Source: Hydrogenophaga sp. A37 (GTDB taxonomy: Bacteria; Pseudomonadota; Gammaproteobacteria; Burkholderiales; Burkholderiaceae_C). Taken from it: a stretch of DNA of 62,380 bases. Location of the stretch: NCBI RefSeq assembly GCF_002001205.1, contig NZ_MUNZ01000067.1, positions 1 through 62,380 of the forward strand, given 5' to 3'. Under the pieces are notes generated by a model. It saw only the letters and a list, made by a program, of their open reading frames with translations. It did not search any database and had not been told where the DNA came from. Made by a program: the position numbers and the translations under genes. Positions 52,378-62,376 of the stretch are shown piece by piece (positions within the stretch are counted from its first letter, which is position 1; each line of letters opens with the position of its first letter).

Positions 52378-53766
52378 TCAAGCGCCATGGGCCTTCACAA
52401 AGGCCTGCACACGGCCATGGGCGTTGCGCAGGGCGTTCACCAGCCGCGGGTCGCTGGCGAGTTCGCCCCAGAGCGTGGTGTCGGCCGCGAAGGCGGCCAC
52501 CGGATCGGCGGCCTCGCAGATGGCGTGGGCCGCGGCAGGGTCCATGGCCTGGTCCTGGTAGGTGTAGGGCAGCTGGCCGGCGTGCCAGCGCTGCAGGTAA
52601 GCGAGGAACAGCGCGGGCAGCATGGCGACGCTGTCAATCGTCCCGCCGCGCGCCAGCTTGTCGCGGATGGTGGGCGCGATCATGCCGGGGATCTTGGCGA
52701 AACCGTCCATGGCCACGCGCTGGTTGGTGTCGGCAATGGCGGGGTTGCCGAAGCGGTCGAGCACCACGTCGCGGTAGCTTTCAAGATCGATCGGGCAGGG
52801 CAGCAAGACGGGGATCGCGTCGTCGGTCACGTAGTCGTGGGCCATCTTCCGGATGGCGGCGTCGTGCGTGCCTTCGTGGATGTACTGGAAGCCCGCCAGC
52901 GTGCCGGCCCAGGCGATGCAGCTGTGGGTGGCGTTGAGCAGGCGGATCTTGGCCTCCTCATGGGCCTGCACCGACTGCACCATCTCCACGCCGACTTTTT
53001 CCCACTCGGGGCGGCCGTTGATGAAGTGGTCTTCGATCACCCACTGGATGAAGCTCTCGCCCATGAGGGCGGCGGGGTCGTCCTGGCCGGTGGCGGCTTT
53101 GACGCGTTCGGCGACATCGGGCGTGGGGCGGGGCGTGATGCGGTCCACCATGGCGTTGGGGCTGCTCGTGTAGACGTTCATCCAGGTGAGCAGGGCGGTG
53201 TCGCCGAGCGCCTCGATGAACTGCAGCAGTCCGCCGCGTGAGCGGTCGCCGTTGTGGCGCAGGTTGTCGCAGTTCATCAGCGTCACCGGGCCGGCGTTGG
53301 CGCCCATGCGCGCGCGCAGCAGAGTGACGAGGCCGCCGTAGATCGTGTGGCCGGCCCGGCCGCTTTGCACCGCGGCCAGATCGGCGCGCAGGTCGGGGAA
53401 GCTGGCCCAGTCCAGGCGGTTCTGGGCATCGAGGTAGTAACCGGCTTCGGTGACGGTGAAGCTGATGATGCGGGTGGCCGGGTCGGCGGCCACGGCCACC
53501 AGCGGGGCCAGGTCGTCCTGGTAAGAAAGGACGCGCTGGATGGACGTGATGCGCGTGTAGCGGCGCTCGCCTTGTGGCGTCACGGTTTCCAGCGTGTAGG
53601 CACCGCCTTGCGCTTGCAGCGCGGCGATGGTGTCCTGCATGTCGGGGCGCAGGTTGCCGCCGGCAATGGCCCAGCGGGTGTCGCCGAGTTCGCGCAACTG
53701 GTGCACATAGACGGCCTGGTGCGCGCGGTGGAACGAGCCCAGGCCCAGGTGCAGGATGGTGTTCAT
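52378..53766 (-). CDS. dalD: Mannitol dehydrogenase-family, D-arabinitol 4-dehydrogenase-like
   Basis: A 462-residue NAD-dependent long-chain polyol dehydrogenase. N-terminal Rossmann segment LHLGLGSFHRAHQAVYV; catalytic motif KIRLLNATHSCIAWAGTLAG contains the KxxxxNxxH arrangement of this zinc-independent family. Wording (e.g. MGESFIQWVIEDHF, CPIDLESYRDVVLDRFGNPAIADTNQRVAMDGFAKIP) fits D-arabinitol 4-dehydrogenase, which gives D-xylulose; mannitol activity is possible. 21 bp after the SDR gene. Confidence 0.83.
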   Translation of the reverse strand: MNTILHLGLGSFHRAHQAVYVHQLRELGDTRWAIAGGNLRPDMQDTIAALQAQGGAYTLETVTPQGERRYTRITSIQRVLSYQDDLAPLVAVAADPATRIISFTVTEAGYYLDAQNRLDWASFPDLRADLAAVQSGRAGHTIYGGLVTLLRARMGANAGPVTLMNCDNLRHNGDRSRGGLLQFIEALGDTALLTWMNVYTSSPNAMVDRITPRPTPDVAERVKAATGQDDPAALMGESFIQWVIEDHFINGRPEWEKVGVEMVQSVQAHEEAKIRLLNATHSCIAWAGTLAGFQYIHEGTHDAAIRKMAHDYVTDDAIPVLLPCPIDLESYRDVVLDRFGNPAIADTNQRVAMDGFAKIPGMIAPTIRDKLARGGTIDSVAMLPALFLAYLQRWHAGQLPYTYQDQAMDPAAAHAICEAADPVAAFAADTTLWGELASDPRLVNALRNAHGRVQAFVKAHGA

Positions 53767-53787
53767 GGTGTGTGATGAAAGACGGGA

Positions 53788-54522
53788 TCAGAGATCGAAA
53801 TTCGTGGGCATCATCACCACGTCGCGGATCGTCATGCCACGGGGGCGGGTCAGCATGAACAGCACGACCTCGGCCACTTCCGAGGCCTCGATCAGGCTGC
53901 CGCTGGCCTTGGCTTCGGCCAGCTTCTCGGCGGGCCAGTCGGCCAGCAGCGAGGTGATCACCGGCCCGGGCGAGATGGCGCCCACACGGATGCCGTGCTT
54001 GAACACCTGGCGGCGCACGGTCTGCACGAAGCAGTTGATGGCCCACTTGCTGGAGGCGTAGACCGGTTCCCACGGCGTGGGGAAATGGGCGGCCAGCGAG
54101 CTGGTGACGATGATGTCGCCCGAGCCGCGCGCGATCATGTGCGGCAGCACGCCGCGCACGTTCTTCATGACCACGTTGATGTTCAGGTGGAGCATGCGGT
54201 CGATGGCGTCGTCGCTGGCGTCCACCAGGTCGCCGCCCACGTAGAGCCCGGCGTTGGCGTGGAACACGTCGAGCCGCCCGCCGAGGTCGAGGACACGCTC
54301 GGGCATGGCCGCGCATTGTGCGGGGTCCAGCAGGTCCAGCACCAACGGCAGGGCGGCATCGCCCAGCGCTTCACAGGCTTTCGCCAACGCAGGGGCGTCG
54401 CGGTCGATCAGAACGACCCGCGCGCCGGCCGCGGCCAGGGCCTGGGCGCTGGCGAAGCCGATGCCCGATGCCGCGCCCGTGACGGCGGCCACCTGGCCGC
54501 TCAAAGGGTGTGTGGAAGCCAT
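53788..54522 (-). CDS. rbtD: SDR similar to ribitol 2-dehydrogenase
   Basis: A 244-residue SDR matching, from memory, the Klebsiella ribitol 2-dehydrogenase over its length: GAASGIGFASAQAL (cofactor), LDVFHANAGLYVGG, MLHLNINVVMKNVRGVLPHMI, EPVYASSKWAINCFVQTVRRQV with the catalytic Tyr/Lys, RVGAISPGPVITSLLADWP and TIRDVVMMPTNFDL. It converts ribitol to D-ribulose; the product needs a ribulokinase not seen here. Lies between the ATPase and dalD. Confidence 0.83.
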   Translation of the reverse strand: MASTHPLSGQVAAVTGAASGIGFASAQALAAAGARVVLIDRDAPALAKACEALGDAALPLVLDLLDPAQCAAMPERVLDLGGRLDVFHANAGLYVGGDLVDASDDAIDRMLHLNINVVMKNVRGVLPHMIARGSGDIIVTSSLAAHFPTPWEPVYASSKWAINCFVQTVRRQVFKHGIRVGAISPGPVITSLLADWPAEKLAEAKASGSLIEASEVAEVVLFMLTRPRGMTIRDVVMMPTNFDL

Positions 54523-54526
54523 GGGC

Positions 54527-55567
<1,041 letters not shown>

Positions 55568-55588
55568 GGTGTGTTTCTCGAAGGAGGG

Positions 55589-56419
55589 TTACTTGACTGC
55601 GCCGAAGGTCAAGCCTTGGACCAACTGCTTTTGACTGAACCAGCCGAAGATCACGATGGGCGCGATGGCCATCAGCGAGGCGGCAGAGAGCTTGGCCCAG
55701 AACAGGCCTTCGGGGCTGGAGTAGCTGGCGATCAGCGTGGCGAGCGTGCCGGCCTGGGCCGAGCTGAGGTTCAGGCTCCAGAAGGCTTCGTTCCACGAGA
55801 GCACCAGGCACAGCAGACCGGTGGAGGCGAAGCCGCCGAGCGACAGCGGCAGCAGCACCTTGGTGGCCTCCTGCCACAGCGTGGCGCCGTCCATGCGCGC
55901 GGCTTCCAGAATTTCGTTGGGAATTTCCTTGAAGGCCGAATACAGCATCCACACCATGATGGGCAGGTTGGACAGCGTGAACACGATGATCAGCGCGAGC
56001 TGCGTGTCGAGCAGGTGGCTCTTCTGCGCCAGCACGTAGATGGGCACCAGCGCACCCACGGCCGGCATCATCTTGGTCGACAGCATCCACATCAGGATGT
56101 CCTTGTCGTGTCGGCCCTTGAAGAAGGCCATGGCGTAGGCCGCGGGCGCGGCGATGGCCAGGCCGAGCAGGGTGGACACCACGCTGGTGACCACTGAGTT
56201 CCAGGCGTAGTGCAGGTAGTCGCTGCGTTCCTGCACCTCGTGGAAGTTCTCCAGCGTGGGCGTGAAGAACAGCTCCGGCGGGATGGCGATGGCCTGCAGT
56301 TCGGTCTTGAACGCGGTCAGCAGCAGCCAGCCGAGCGGGAAGAACAGCAGCAGGGCCACGGCCCAGGCGGCGACGGTGCGCACCGCGTACGCGGGGGTGA
56401 AAGTGGATTGGCGTGCCAT
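55589..56419 (-). CDS. Polyol ABC transporter permease (MalG-like)
   Basis: A 276-residue inner-membrane protein with six predicted helices and the EAA coupling loop ILEAARMDGATLWQEATKVLLPLS near residue 180. It contacts the ATPase. Nine bases after the first permease stop, so they form one unit. Confidence 0.92.
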   Translation of the reverse strand: MARQSTFTPAYAVRTVAAWAVALLLFFPLGWLLLTAFKTELQAIAIPPELFFTPTLENFHEVQERSDYLHYAWNSVVTSVVSTLLGLAIAAPAAYAMAFFKGRHDKDILMWMLSTKMMPAVGALVPIYVLAQKSHLLDTQLALIIVFTLSNLPIMVWMLYSAFKEIPNEILEAARMDGATLWQEATKVLLPLSLGGFASTGLLCLVLSWNEAFWSLNLSSAQAGTLATLIASYSSPEGLFWAKLSAASLMAIAPIVIFGWFSQKQLVQGLTFGAVK

Positions 56420-56428
56420 GGGTTGATC

Positions 56429-57289
56429 TCACTTGTCCAGGTTTTTTCCGACCATGCGGATCAGGAAAATCGCGGCGATGTTGGCCAGCAGCACGGCGAA
56501 CAGCGCACCGGCCGAGGCCACGCCCGCGTCAAAGTTCAGCAGCGCCTGCTTGAAGATCAGGAAGGCCACGTTGGTGCTGGCGTCACCCGGGCCGCCACCG
56601 GTGGTGGTGTAGATCTCGGCGAACACGCTGAGCAAAAAGATCATTTCGATCATCACCACCACCGCCACCGAGCGGCCGAGGTGCGGGATGTAGAGGTAGC
56701 GCAGTTGCTGGCCGTAGGTGGCGCCGTCCATGCGCGCGGCTTCGAGCTGCTCGCGGTTCATGCTCTGCAGCGCGGTCATGAAGATCAGCGTGGCAAAGGG
56801 CAGCCACTGCCAGGAGACCATCACGATGATGGAGAACAGCGGGTGGTCGGTCAGCCAGTCCACCGGGGTGGCGCCAAAGAAGGCCCAGACCTGGGCCAGC
56901 ACGCCGTAGATGGGGTTCATCATCATGTTCTTCCACATCAGCGCGTTGACCGTGGGCATGACGAAGAAGGGGGAGATGAGCAGCACGCGCACCAGGCCGC
57001 GGCCGGCAAAGGGCTCGTTGATCAGCAACGCAATGGCGATGCCAAGGATCACGGTGATCAGGATCACGCTGCCGAGCAGCAGCAAGGTGTTGAGCACCGC
57101 TGTGCCGAAGGACGGGTCGGTGACGAAGTACTCGAAGTTCTCCAGACCGATGAAGCCGGTCTGGTCGGGCTGCATCAGGTTGTAGCGGATGACGCTGAAG
57201 TAGATCGTCATCACCAGCGGCACGATCATCCAGAGGAAGAGCGTGGCGACGGCGGGCGTGAGCAGCAGTCGGGGGATGAGGCGGTTCAT
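56429..57289 (-). CDS. Polyol ABC transporter permease (MalF/UgpA-like)
   Basis: A 286-residue inner-membrane protein with about six helices and the EAA motif QLEAARMDGATYGQQLRYLYIPHL near residue 195. ATG 57289 gives MNRLIPRLLLTPAVATLFLWMI as the first helix. Lies after the solute-binding protein gene across a 152-bp gap filled by a large inverted repeat. Confidence 0.92.
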   Translation of the reverse strand: MNRLIPRLLLTPAVATLFLWMIVPLVMTIYFSVIRYNLMQPDQTGFIGLENFEYFVTDPSFGTAVLNTLLLLGSVILITVILGIAIALLINEPFAGRGLVRVLLISPFFVMPTVNALMWKNMMMNPIYGVLAQVWAFFGATPVDWLTDHPLFSIIVMVSWQWLPFATLIFMTALQSMNREQLEAARMDGATYGQQLRYLYIPHLGRSVAVVVMIEMIFLLSVFAEIYTTTGGGPGDASTNVAFLIFKQALLNFDAGVASAGALFAVLLANIAAIFLIRMVGKNLDK

Positions 57290-57326
57290 GGGAGACCCTG
57301 GAGGCGACGGAAGCAAGGGAATCAAA

Positions 57327-57418
57327 CTCCCTCTCCCGCGTGCGGGAGAGGGCCGGGGTGAGGGCTGGTGGCGCGAAGACCCTCACCCCAACCCTCTCCC
57401 GCATGCGGGAGAGGGAGT
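57327..57418. repeat. Large nested inverted repeat between binding-protein and permease genes
   Basis: Arms of about 39 bp match with three mismatches around a 15-base loop. Each arm itself contains the palindrome CCCTCTCCCGC(A/G)TGCGGGAGAGGG, so the transcript can form either one long hairpin or two short ones. REP-type element; likely terminator or message stabiliser. Confidence 0.88.
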
Positions 57419-57441
57419 GAACAGCCTTCGCGCGGCCAGGC

Positions 57442-58749
57442 TTACTTGTAGTAGCCCGCCTTCTTCATCTCCCGCTCAGCCGCCACCTGGCCGGCCTTGA
57501 GCGCCGCGTCCACCGTGGTCTTGCCGGCGAGGGCGGCGCTCATCTGCTGGCCCACGGCGATGCCGATCGCCTGGAACTCCGGGATGGCGGCGAACTGCAC
57601 ACCCACGTACGGGCTCTTGGGCAGGGTCGAATCGTTCGGGTTCGCGGTGTCAATGGCGAGCTTTTCCGCCGGTGCGAAGCGCGCGGCCTTCAGGAAGTCC
57701 GCGTTCGCGTAGGTGCTCTTGCGCGTGCCGGTGGGCACGGTGCCCCAGCCGTTGGTCTTGCCCACCAGGTTGATGTAGTCCTTGGAGGTGGCCCAGCTGA
57801 CGAACTTCTGCGCCGCGTCCACCTTCTGCGAGCCGGCCGGAATGGCCAGCGACCAGGCCCAGAGCCAGTTCGCGCCCTTGGGCGTCACTTGCGTGGGCGC
57901 CTGGGCAAAGGCCATCTGGTCGGCCACCTTGGACTGCTTGGGATCGCTCACGAACGAGGCGGCGATGGTGGCGTCGATCCACATGCCGCACTTGCCCGAG
58001 TTGGTCAGCGCCAGGATCTCGTTGAAGCTGTTGGCGCTGGAGCCGGGCGGGCCGTAGTTCTTCAGCAGGTCCACGTAGAAGGTGATCGCGTCTTTCCAGG
58101 GCTTGCTCTCCAGCTGCGGCTTCCAGCTCATGTCGAACCACTGGCCGCCGAAGGTGTTCACCAGGGTGGTCAGGAAAGCCATGTTGTCGCCCCAACCCGG
58201 CTTGCCGCGCAGGCAGATGCCGTACACGCCAGCTTTGGGGTCGTGGATCTTCTTGGCCAGATCGGCGATCTGGGTCCAGGTCGGGCGCTCGGGCACCGTG
58301 ACGCCGGCCTTGTCGGCCAGGTCCTTGCGGTACATCAGCATCGAGCTTTCGCCGTAGAACGGGGCGGCGTAGAGCTTGCCGTTCACCGACAGACCGTTGC
58401 GCATGGCGGGCAGCAGGTCGTCCACGTCGTAGGCGGCGTCGGTCTTGAGCTCGGTGAGCCAGCCTTTCTTGCCCCAGATCGGGGTCTCGTACATGCCGAT
58501 GGTCATCACGTCGAACTGGCCGCCCTTGGTGGCGATGTCGGTGGTGACGCGCTGGCGCAGCACGCCTTCTTCGAGCGTCACCCACTTGAGCTTGATGTCG
58601 GGGTTGGCGGCTTCGAAGTGTTTGCCGAGTTTCTGCATCTCGATCATGTGGCCGTTGTTCACGGTGGCGATCACGAGTTCGGTGGCGGCGTGCGCCATGC
58701 CGGCGCTCATGAGCGCGGCGGTGAGAACGGAAGCGAGGCGGAATTTCAC
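57442..58749 (-). CDS. Polyol ABC transporter solute-binding protein
   Basis: A 435-residue periplasmic binding protein with a signal peptide (MKFRLASVLTAALMSAGMAHA, cleavage after AHA). Starts at GTG 58749 with AGGAG eight bases upstream; the longer open frame is leader. Family features: LVIATVNNGHMIEMQKLGKHFEAANPDIKLKWVTLEEGVLRQRVTTDIATKGGQFDVMTIGMYETPIWGKKGWL are typical of sorbitol/mannitol-type proteins (SmoE). First gene of the polyol operon; 248 bp separate it from the divergent aroE-like gene, containing no confidently assigned promoter. Confidence 0.92.
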   Translation of the reverse strand: MKFRLASVLTAALMSAGMAHAATELVIATVNNGHMIEMQKLGKHFEAANPDIKLKWVTLEEGVLRQRVTTDIATKGGQFDVMTIGMYETPIWGKKGWLTELKTDAAYDVDDLLPAMRNGLSVNGKLYAAPFYGESSMLMYRKDLADKAGVTVPERPTWTQIADLAKKIHDPKAGVYGICLRGKPGWGDNMAFLTTLVNTFGGQWFDMSWKPQLESKPWKDAITFYVDLLKNYGPPGSSANSFNEILALTNSGKCGMWIDATIAASFVSDPKQSKVADQMAFAQAPTQVTPKGANWLWAWSLAIPAGSQKVDAAQKFVSWATSKDYINLVGKTNGWGTVPTGTRKSTYANADFLKAARFAPAEKLAIDTANPNDSTLPKSPYVGVQFAAIPEFQAIGIAVGQQMSAALAGKTTVDAALKAGQVAAEREMKKAGYYK

Positions 58750-58997
58750 GGTTTGTCTCCTGGTGAGGATGGTGGTTTCTCGATCGACGATCATCTTGGA
58801 CCGTGAGGGAATTCTCACCATCGACCGCTGCAGAATTTGTACGGTATGTGGGTCAACTTGTACTCTCTTGCGTTTGAAGGCTGGGATTTACCCTAAGTGG
58901 TGGTGCAAAGTTTGTGTTTCGGGCCGCTAAATCCCGGGGGCTGGTGCGGCGGGGCTGCCTTGCGGCACACTGACCGGCCATCCCCTGGAGGTCCCCC

Positions 58998-59852
58998 ATG
59001 ACGCCGAACTTCCTGCACACGCTCACCGGCTGCTTCGCCCAGCCCGCGGCCGAGAATCCGACCGTGGCCATGATCGAAGCCGCCTACCGGCACCACGGGC
59101 TCGAATGGCGCTACGTCAACTGCGAGGTGGCACCCGAGCACCTGGCCGCGGCCGTGCGCGGCGCGCGCGCCATGGGCTGGGCCGGGTTCAACTGCTCGTT
59201 GCCCCACAAGATCACGGTGATCGAGCACCTCGGCGGGCTGGCGCCCTCGGCCGAGATCATCGGTGCGGTCAACACGGTGGTGAAACGAGATGGCCTATGG
59301 ATCGGCGAGAACACCGACGGCCAGGGCTTCATCGAAGCGCTGCGCCCGGTGTGCGAGATCGAGGGGCAGCGCGTGCTGCTGTTCGGTGCCGGCGGCGCCG
59401 CGCGCGCCGTGGCGGTGGAGCTGGCCCTGGCCGGCGCGGCGCACATCACCGTGGTCAACCGCGGCCGCTTGCGCGGGCAGGAACTGGCCGACCTCATCAC
59501 CGCCAAAACCGCGGCCAGTGCCGAGTACCTGCACTGGCAACCGGCCATGCCCATCCCGCCAGGCACCGGCATCGTGGTCAACGCCACGTCCATCGGGCTG
59601 TACCCGGGGGTGGACGACCAGCTCGACGTGGACTGGGCCACGCTGCGCCCCGGCATGGTGGTGGCCGACGCGATTCCCAACCCGCCGCGCACGCACCTGA
59701 TCCGCACCGCCGAAGCGGCGGGCTGCACCGTGCTCGACGGGCTGGGCATGCTGGTGAACCAGGGCGCGATTGCGATCCGGCTCTGGACCGGCGTGGACGT
59801 GGACCGCAGCGTGATGCGGCGCGAGCTGGAGCGGGTGCTGGGACTGGAGTGA
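58998..59852 (+). CDS. Shikimate dehydrogenase-like protein in a polyol cluster
   Basis: A 284-residue protein with the shikimate/quinate dehydrogenase fold: catalytic Lys71 in NCSLPHK, Asn105 and Asp107 in ENTDGQGF, NADP-loop GAGGAARA (130-137), VVNATSIGLYP and final GLGMLVNQGAIAIRLWTG. The N-terminal substrate motif SxS that binds the shikimate carboxylate in AroE is missing (sequence here CFAQPAAENPT), so substrate is likely different. Divergent from the polyol operon. Not expected to be the housekeeping aroE. Confidence 0.8.
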   Translation: MTPNFLHTLTGCFAQPAAENPTVAMIEAAYRHHGLEWRYVNCEVAPEHLAAAVRGARAMGWAGFNCSLPHKITVIEHLGGLAPSAEIIGAVNTVVKRDGLWIGENTDGQGFIEALRPVCEIEGQRVLLFGAGGAARAVAVELALAGAAHITVVNRGRLRGQELADLITAKTAASAEYLHWQPAMPIPPGTGIVVNATSIGLYPGVDDQLDVDWATLRPGMVVADAIPNPPRTHLIRTAEAAGCTVLDGLGMLVNQGAIAIRLWTGVDVDRSVMRRELERVLGLE

Positions 59853-59873
59853 GCCGCAGCCAGGCGGGTCGCG

Positions 59874-60380
59874 CTATGAGGCGGTGCGCTCCGCTCGCAA
59901 CCAGGCACCGACCTGGGCCTGAAGCACCTGGGGGGCATGGGTCGCGTCCACCCGCAGCACGCCAGGCTCCCCCACCGGCGACTCCAGTGCGGCGAACTGG
60001 CTGTCCACCAGACTGGCCGAGAAAAAGTGGGCCGAGCGCGACGACACTCGGGCCTGCGCCTCCTCCCGCGTGAGGTCCAGAAACACGAAACGCAAGCCCG
60101 GGGCCGCGGCACGCAGGTGATCGCGGTACTTGCGTTTGAGCGCCGAGCAAGTGAGCACCGCTCCGTGGGGTGCAGCGCGCAGGTGCTCGCCCAGCGAGGC
60201 GAGCCAGCCGTCTCGGTCTTCGTCGGTGAGGGCGATGCCCTGGCTCATCTTGGTGCGGCTCTGTTCGCTGTGGTGGTCATCGCCTTCGATCAGCGGCAGG
60301 CCTTCCGCCTCGGCCACGGCGGCGCCCAGGCTGGACTTGCCGCAGCCCGAGACGCCCATGATGACGATCGATGAGCCCAT
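59874..60380 (-). CDS. gntK: Gluconokinase
   Basis: A 168-residue P-loop kinase: GVSGCGKSSLG (residues 9-19), EGDDHHSEQSRTKMSQGIALTDEDRDGWL (substrate region) and CSALKRKYRDHLR. It phosphorylates gluconate to 6-phosphogluconate. ATG 60380, five bases from the preceding kinase stop. Last gene of the idnD / sugar kinase / gntK operon. Confidence 0.91.
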   Translation of the reverse strand: MGSSIVIMGVSGCGKSSLGAAVAEAEGLPLIEGDDHHSEQSRTKMSQGIALTDEDRDGWLASLGEHLRAAPHGAVLTCSALKRKYRDHLRAAAPGLRFVFLDLTREEAQARVSSRSAHFFSASLVDSQFAALESPVGEPGVLRVDATHAPQVLQAQVGAWLRAERTAS

Positions 60381-60385
60381 GTGTT

Positions 60386-61342
60386 TCAAGCCTTCGGCAG
60401 AGTGTCGAGTTCGGCGCGCGTGGGCAGGCCGTCGGCGTCGCCCGGGAACTGCACCACGCGGGCGCCGATGGCGTTGCCGCGCGCGGTGGCGGCGGCGGGT
60501 GTCAGGCCTTCGAGCAGGCCCGAAATCACCCCCACCGCAAAGCCGTCGCCGGCGCCCACCGTGTCCACCACCCGGGCCACCGGCACGCCGGCCACGTGGC
60601 CGCGCTCGGCCGGCGTCGCATAGAAAGCGCCTTCGGCGCCCAGCTTGACCACCACGCCTTTCGCGCCGCGCTCCAGGTAGAAGTCGGCGATGCCCTGCAC
60701 GCTGTCGCGCCCGGTCAGCAGCCGGCCTTCTTCGAGCCCGGGCAGCACCCAGCTGCTGAAGGTTGAAAGCTCGTTGAGACAGGCCACCATTTCGTTCTTC
60801 GAGCGCCACAGGGCCGGGCGCAGGTTGGGGTCGAACGAGATTGACAGGCCTGCCGCGCGCGCACGCGCCGCCAGCTCGAAAACCACCTCGCGGGTCGAGG
60901 GCGTGACGCCGACAAAGATGCCGGTCAGGTGCAAGTGCCGGGCGCTGGTGCAGCAGGCGCTGGAGAGTTCGCTGACCTGCATGTGGCTGGCCGCCGAGCC
61001 TTTGCGGAAGTACTGGATCTGCGGGTCGCTGCCGTCGTCGCTGCGCGACTTCAGCATGAAGCCGGTGGGGTGCTCGGCGTCCATCACCACTTGCTGGCGG
61101 TCAATGCCTTCGCGCGTCAGCACGACGGCGATGTGGCGGCCAAACAGGTCTTGCCCCAGGCGGGTGAGGTAGCCCACGCGCAGCCCCAGGCGCGCCAGGC
61201 CGATGGCGACGTTGAGCTCGGCGCCCGCCGTGGTGCGGGCGAACGAGCTGGCGTCGTCCAGCGGGCCGGCCTGCTGGGCCGCGAACAGCACCATGGCTTC
61301 GCCGATGGTGATGACGTCGAGGGCCTGGCTCGGTGTGTTCAT
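60386..61342 (-). CDS. PfkB-family sugar kinase (2-keto-3-deoxygluconate kinase-like)
   Basis: A 318-residue ribokinase-family kinase. ITIGEAMVLF opening, GAELNVAIGLARLG substrate region, FDPNLRPALW and the C-terminal catalytic DTVGAGDGFAVGVISGLLEG with the base Asp. Closest overall to KdgK-type 2-keto-3-deoxygluconate kinases, but 2-ketogluconate and fructose kinases are similar. Start overlaps the idnD stop by four bases. Confidence 0.86.
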   Translation of the reverse strand: MNTPSQALDVITIGEAMVLFAAQQAGPLDDASSFARTTAGAELNVAIGLARLGLRVGYLTRLGQDLFGRHIAVVLTREGIDRQQVVMDAEHPTGFMLKSRSDDGSDPQIQYFRKGSAASHMQVSELSSACCTSARHLHLTGIFVGVTPSTREVVFELAARARAAGLSISFDPNLRPALWRSKNEMVACLNELSTFSSWVLPGLEEGRLLTGRDSVQGIADFYLERGAKGVVVKLGAEGAFYATPAERGHVAGVPVARVVDTVGAGDGFAVGVISGLLEGLTPAAATARGNAIGARVVQFPGDADGLPTRAELDTLPKA

Positions 61343-62376
61343 TCGAAACTCAGCACGACCTTCATCGACTGCGTGCGGTCGGCGGCGAGAGCGAACGCAC
61401 GGCCCGCGTCGCGGAAGGGCAGAGTGGCCGACACCAGCGGCTTCAGGTCCACCAGCCGCTGGTTGATCAGCGACACCGCCACGCCGAACTCTTCGTGGAA
61501 GCGGAAGGCGCCGCGCACGTCGAACTCCTTGGCCACGATGGTGTTGAACGGCAGGGTCAGCTCGCTGCCCGAGAGACCGAGCTGCACGATCAGGCCGCGC
61601 GGGCGCACCACATCGAAGGCGGCGCGCAGCGCGCTGGCGTTGCCGCTGGCCTCGAACAGCACGTCGAACTGGCCTTTTTCAGCGGCGTAGTCGGCCAGCT
61701 CACCGGGCGCGTCGGCCACGTTGATGACCCGGTCGGCGCCCACGGCAAGCGCCTTGCGCAGCGGTTGTGGCACCACGTCGGTGACCACGATGTGGGTCGC
61801 GCCGGCGCGGCGTGCGGCAATGATCAACATGCCGCCGATGGGGCCGCAGCCCGTGATCAGCACCTTGCGGCCCAGCAGCGGGCCGGCGCGGTTCACCGCA
61901 TGCAGCGCCACCGCCAGCGGCTCGGCCATCGAGCCTTCGGCGTCGGAGATGCCGTCGGCCAGCGGATAGGCCTGAGCTGCGTTGACCACCAGCTCCTGGC
62001 GGAACGCGCCCTGCACGTGCGGCATGCGCATGGCGCTGCCGAAGTAGCGCATGTCCAAGCAGTGGTTCTGCAGGCCCAACTGGCAGAAGCGGCACTGCCC
62101 ACAGGCGTGGCTGGGGTTGACCGCGACGCGCGCGCCCACGGCGAGGTGCTTCACGTCGGGCGCCACCTCGTCCAGCACACCGGCCACCTCGTGGCCCAGC
62201 ACCATGGGCTGCTGGATGCGGATGGCGCCGAAACCACCGTGCTGGTAGTAGTGCAGGTCGGAGCCGCAGATGCCGCCGGCGCGCACCCGCACGCGCACCT
62301 GGCCGGGGCCCACGGCGGGGGTGGGAACGTCTTCGACCCGCAGGTCGAGGGGGGAGTGAATGACAAGTGCTTCCAT
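61339..62376 (-). CDS. idnD: Zinc-dependent alcohol dehydrogenase, L-idonate 5-dehydrogenase-like
   Basis: A 345-residue medium-chain dehydrogenase. Catalytic zinc ligands: Cys in GGICGSDLHYY and His-Glu in LGHEVAG; structural zinc cysteines in CGQCRFCQLGLQNHC; coenzyme loop GCGPIGG. The CGSDLHYYQHGG context is typical of L-idonate 5-dehydrogenase, which makes 5-keto-D-gluconate. With gntK it suggests an idonate/gluconate route, but the second enzyme IdnO is not in the window. Four-base overlap with the next kinase gene; the start lies near the window's right edge. Confidence 0.85.
   Translation of the reverse strand: MEALVIHSPLDLRVEDVPTPAVGPGQVRVRVRAGGICGSDLHYYQHGGFGAIRIQQPMVLGHEVAGVLDEVAPDVKHLAVGARVAVNPSHACGQCRFCQLGLQNHCLDMRYFGSAMRMPHVQGAFRQELVVNAAQAYPLADGISDAEGSMAEPLAVALHAVNRAGPLLGRKVLITGCGPIGGMLIIAARRAGATHIVVTDVVPQPLRKALAVGADRVINVADAPGELADYAAEKGQFDVLFEASGNASALRAAFDVVRPRGLIVQLGLSGSELTLPFNTIVAKEFDVRGAFRFHEEFGVAVSLINQRLVDLKPLVSATLPFRDAGRAFALAADRTQSMKVVLSFE

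Noticed and set aside
57327..57418. CRISPR array or transposon ends
   Set aside because: Only one inverted pair, no spacer series, no transposase gene and no target duplication seen; a REP-type hairpin explains it.
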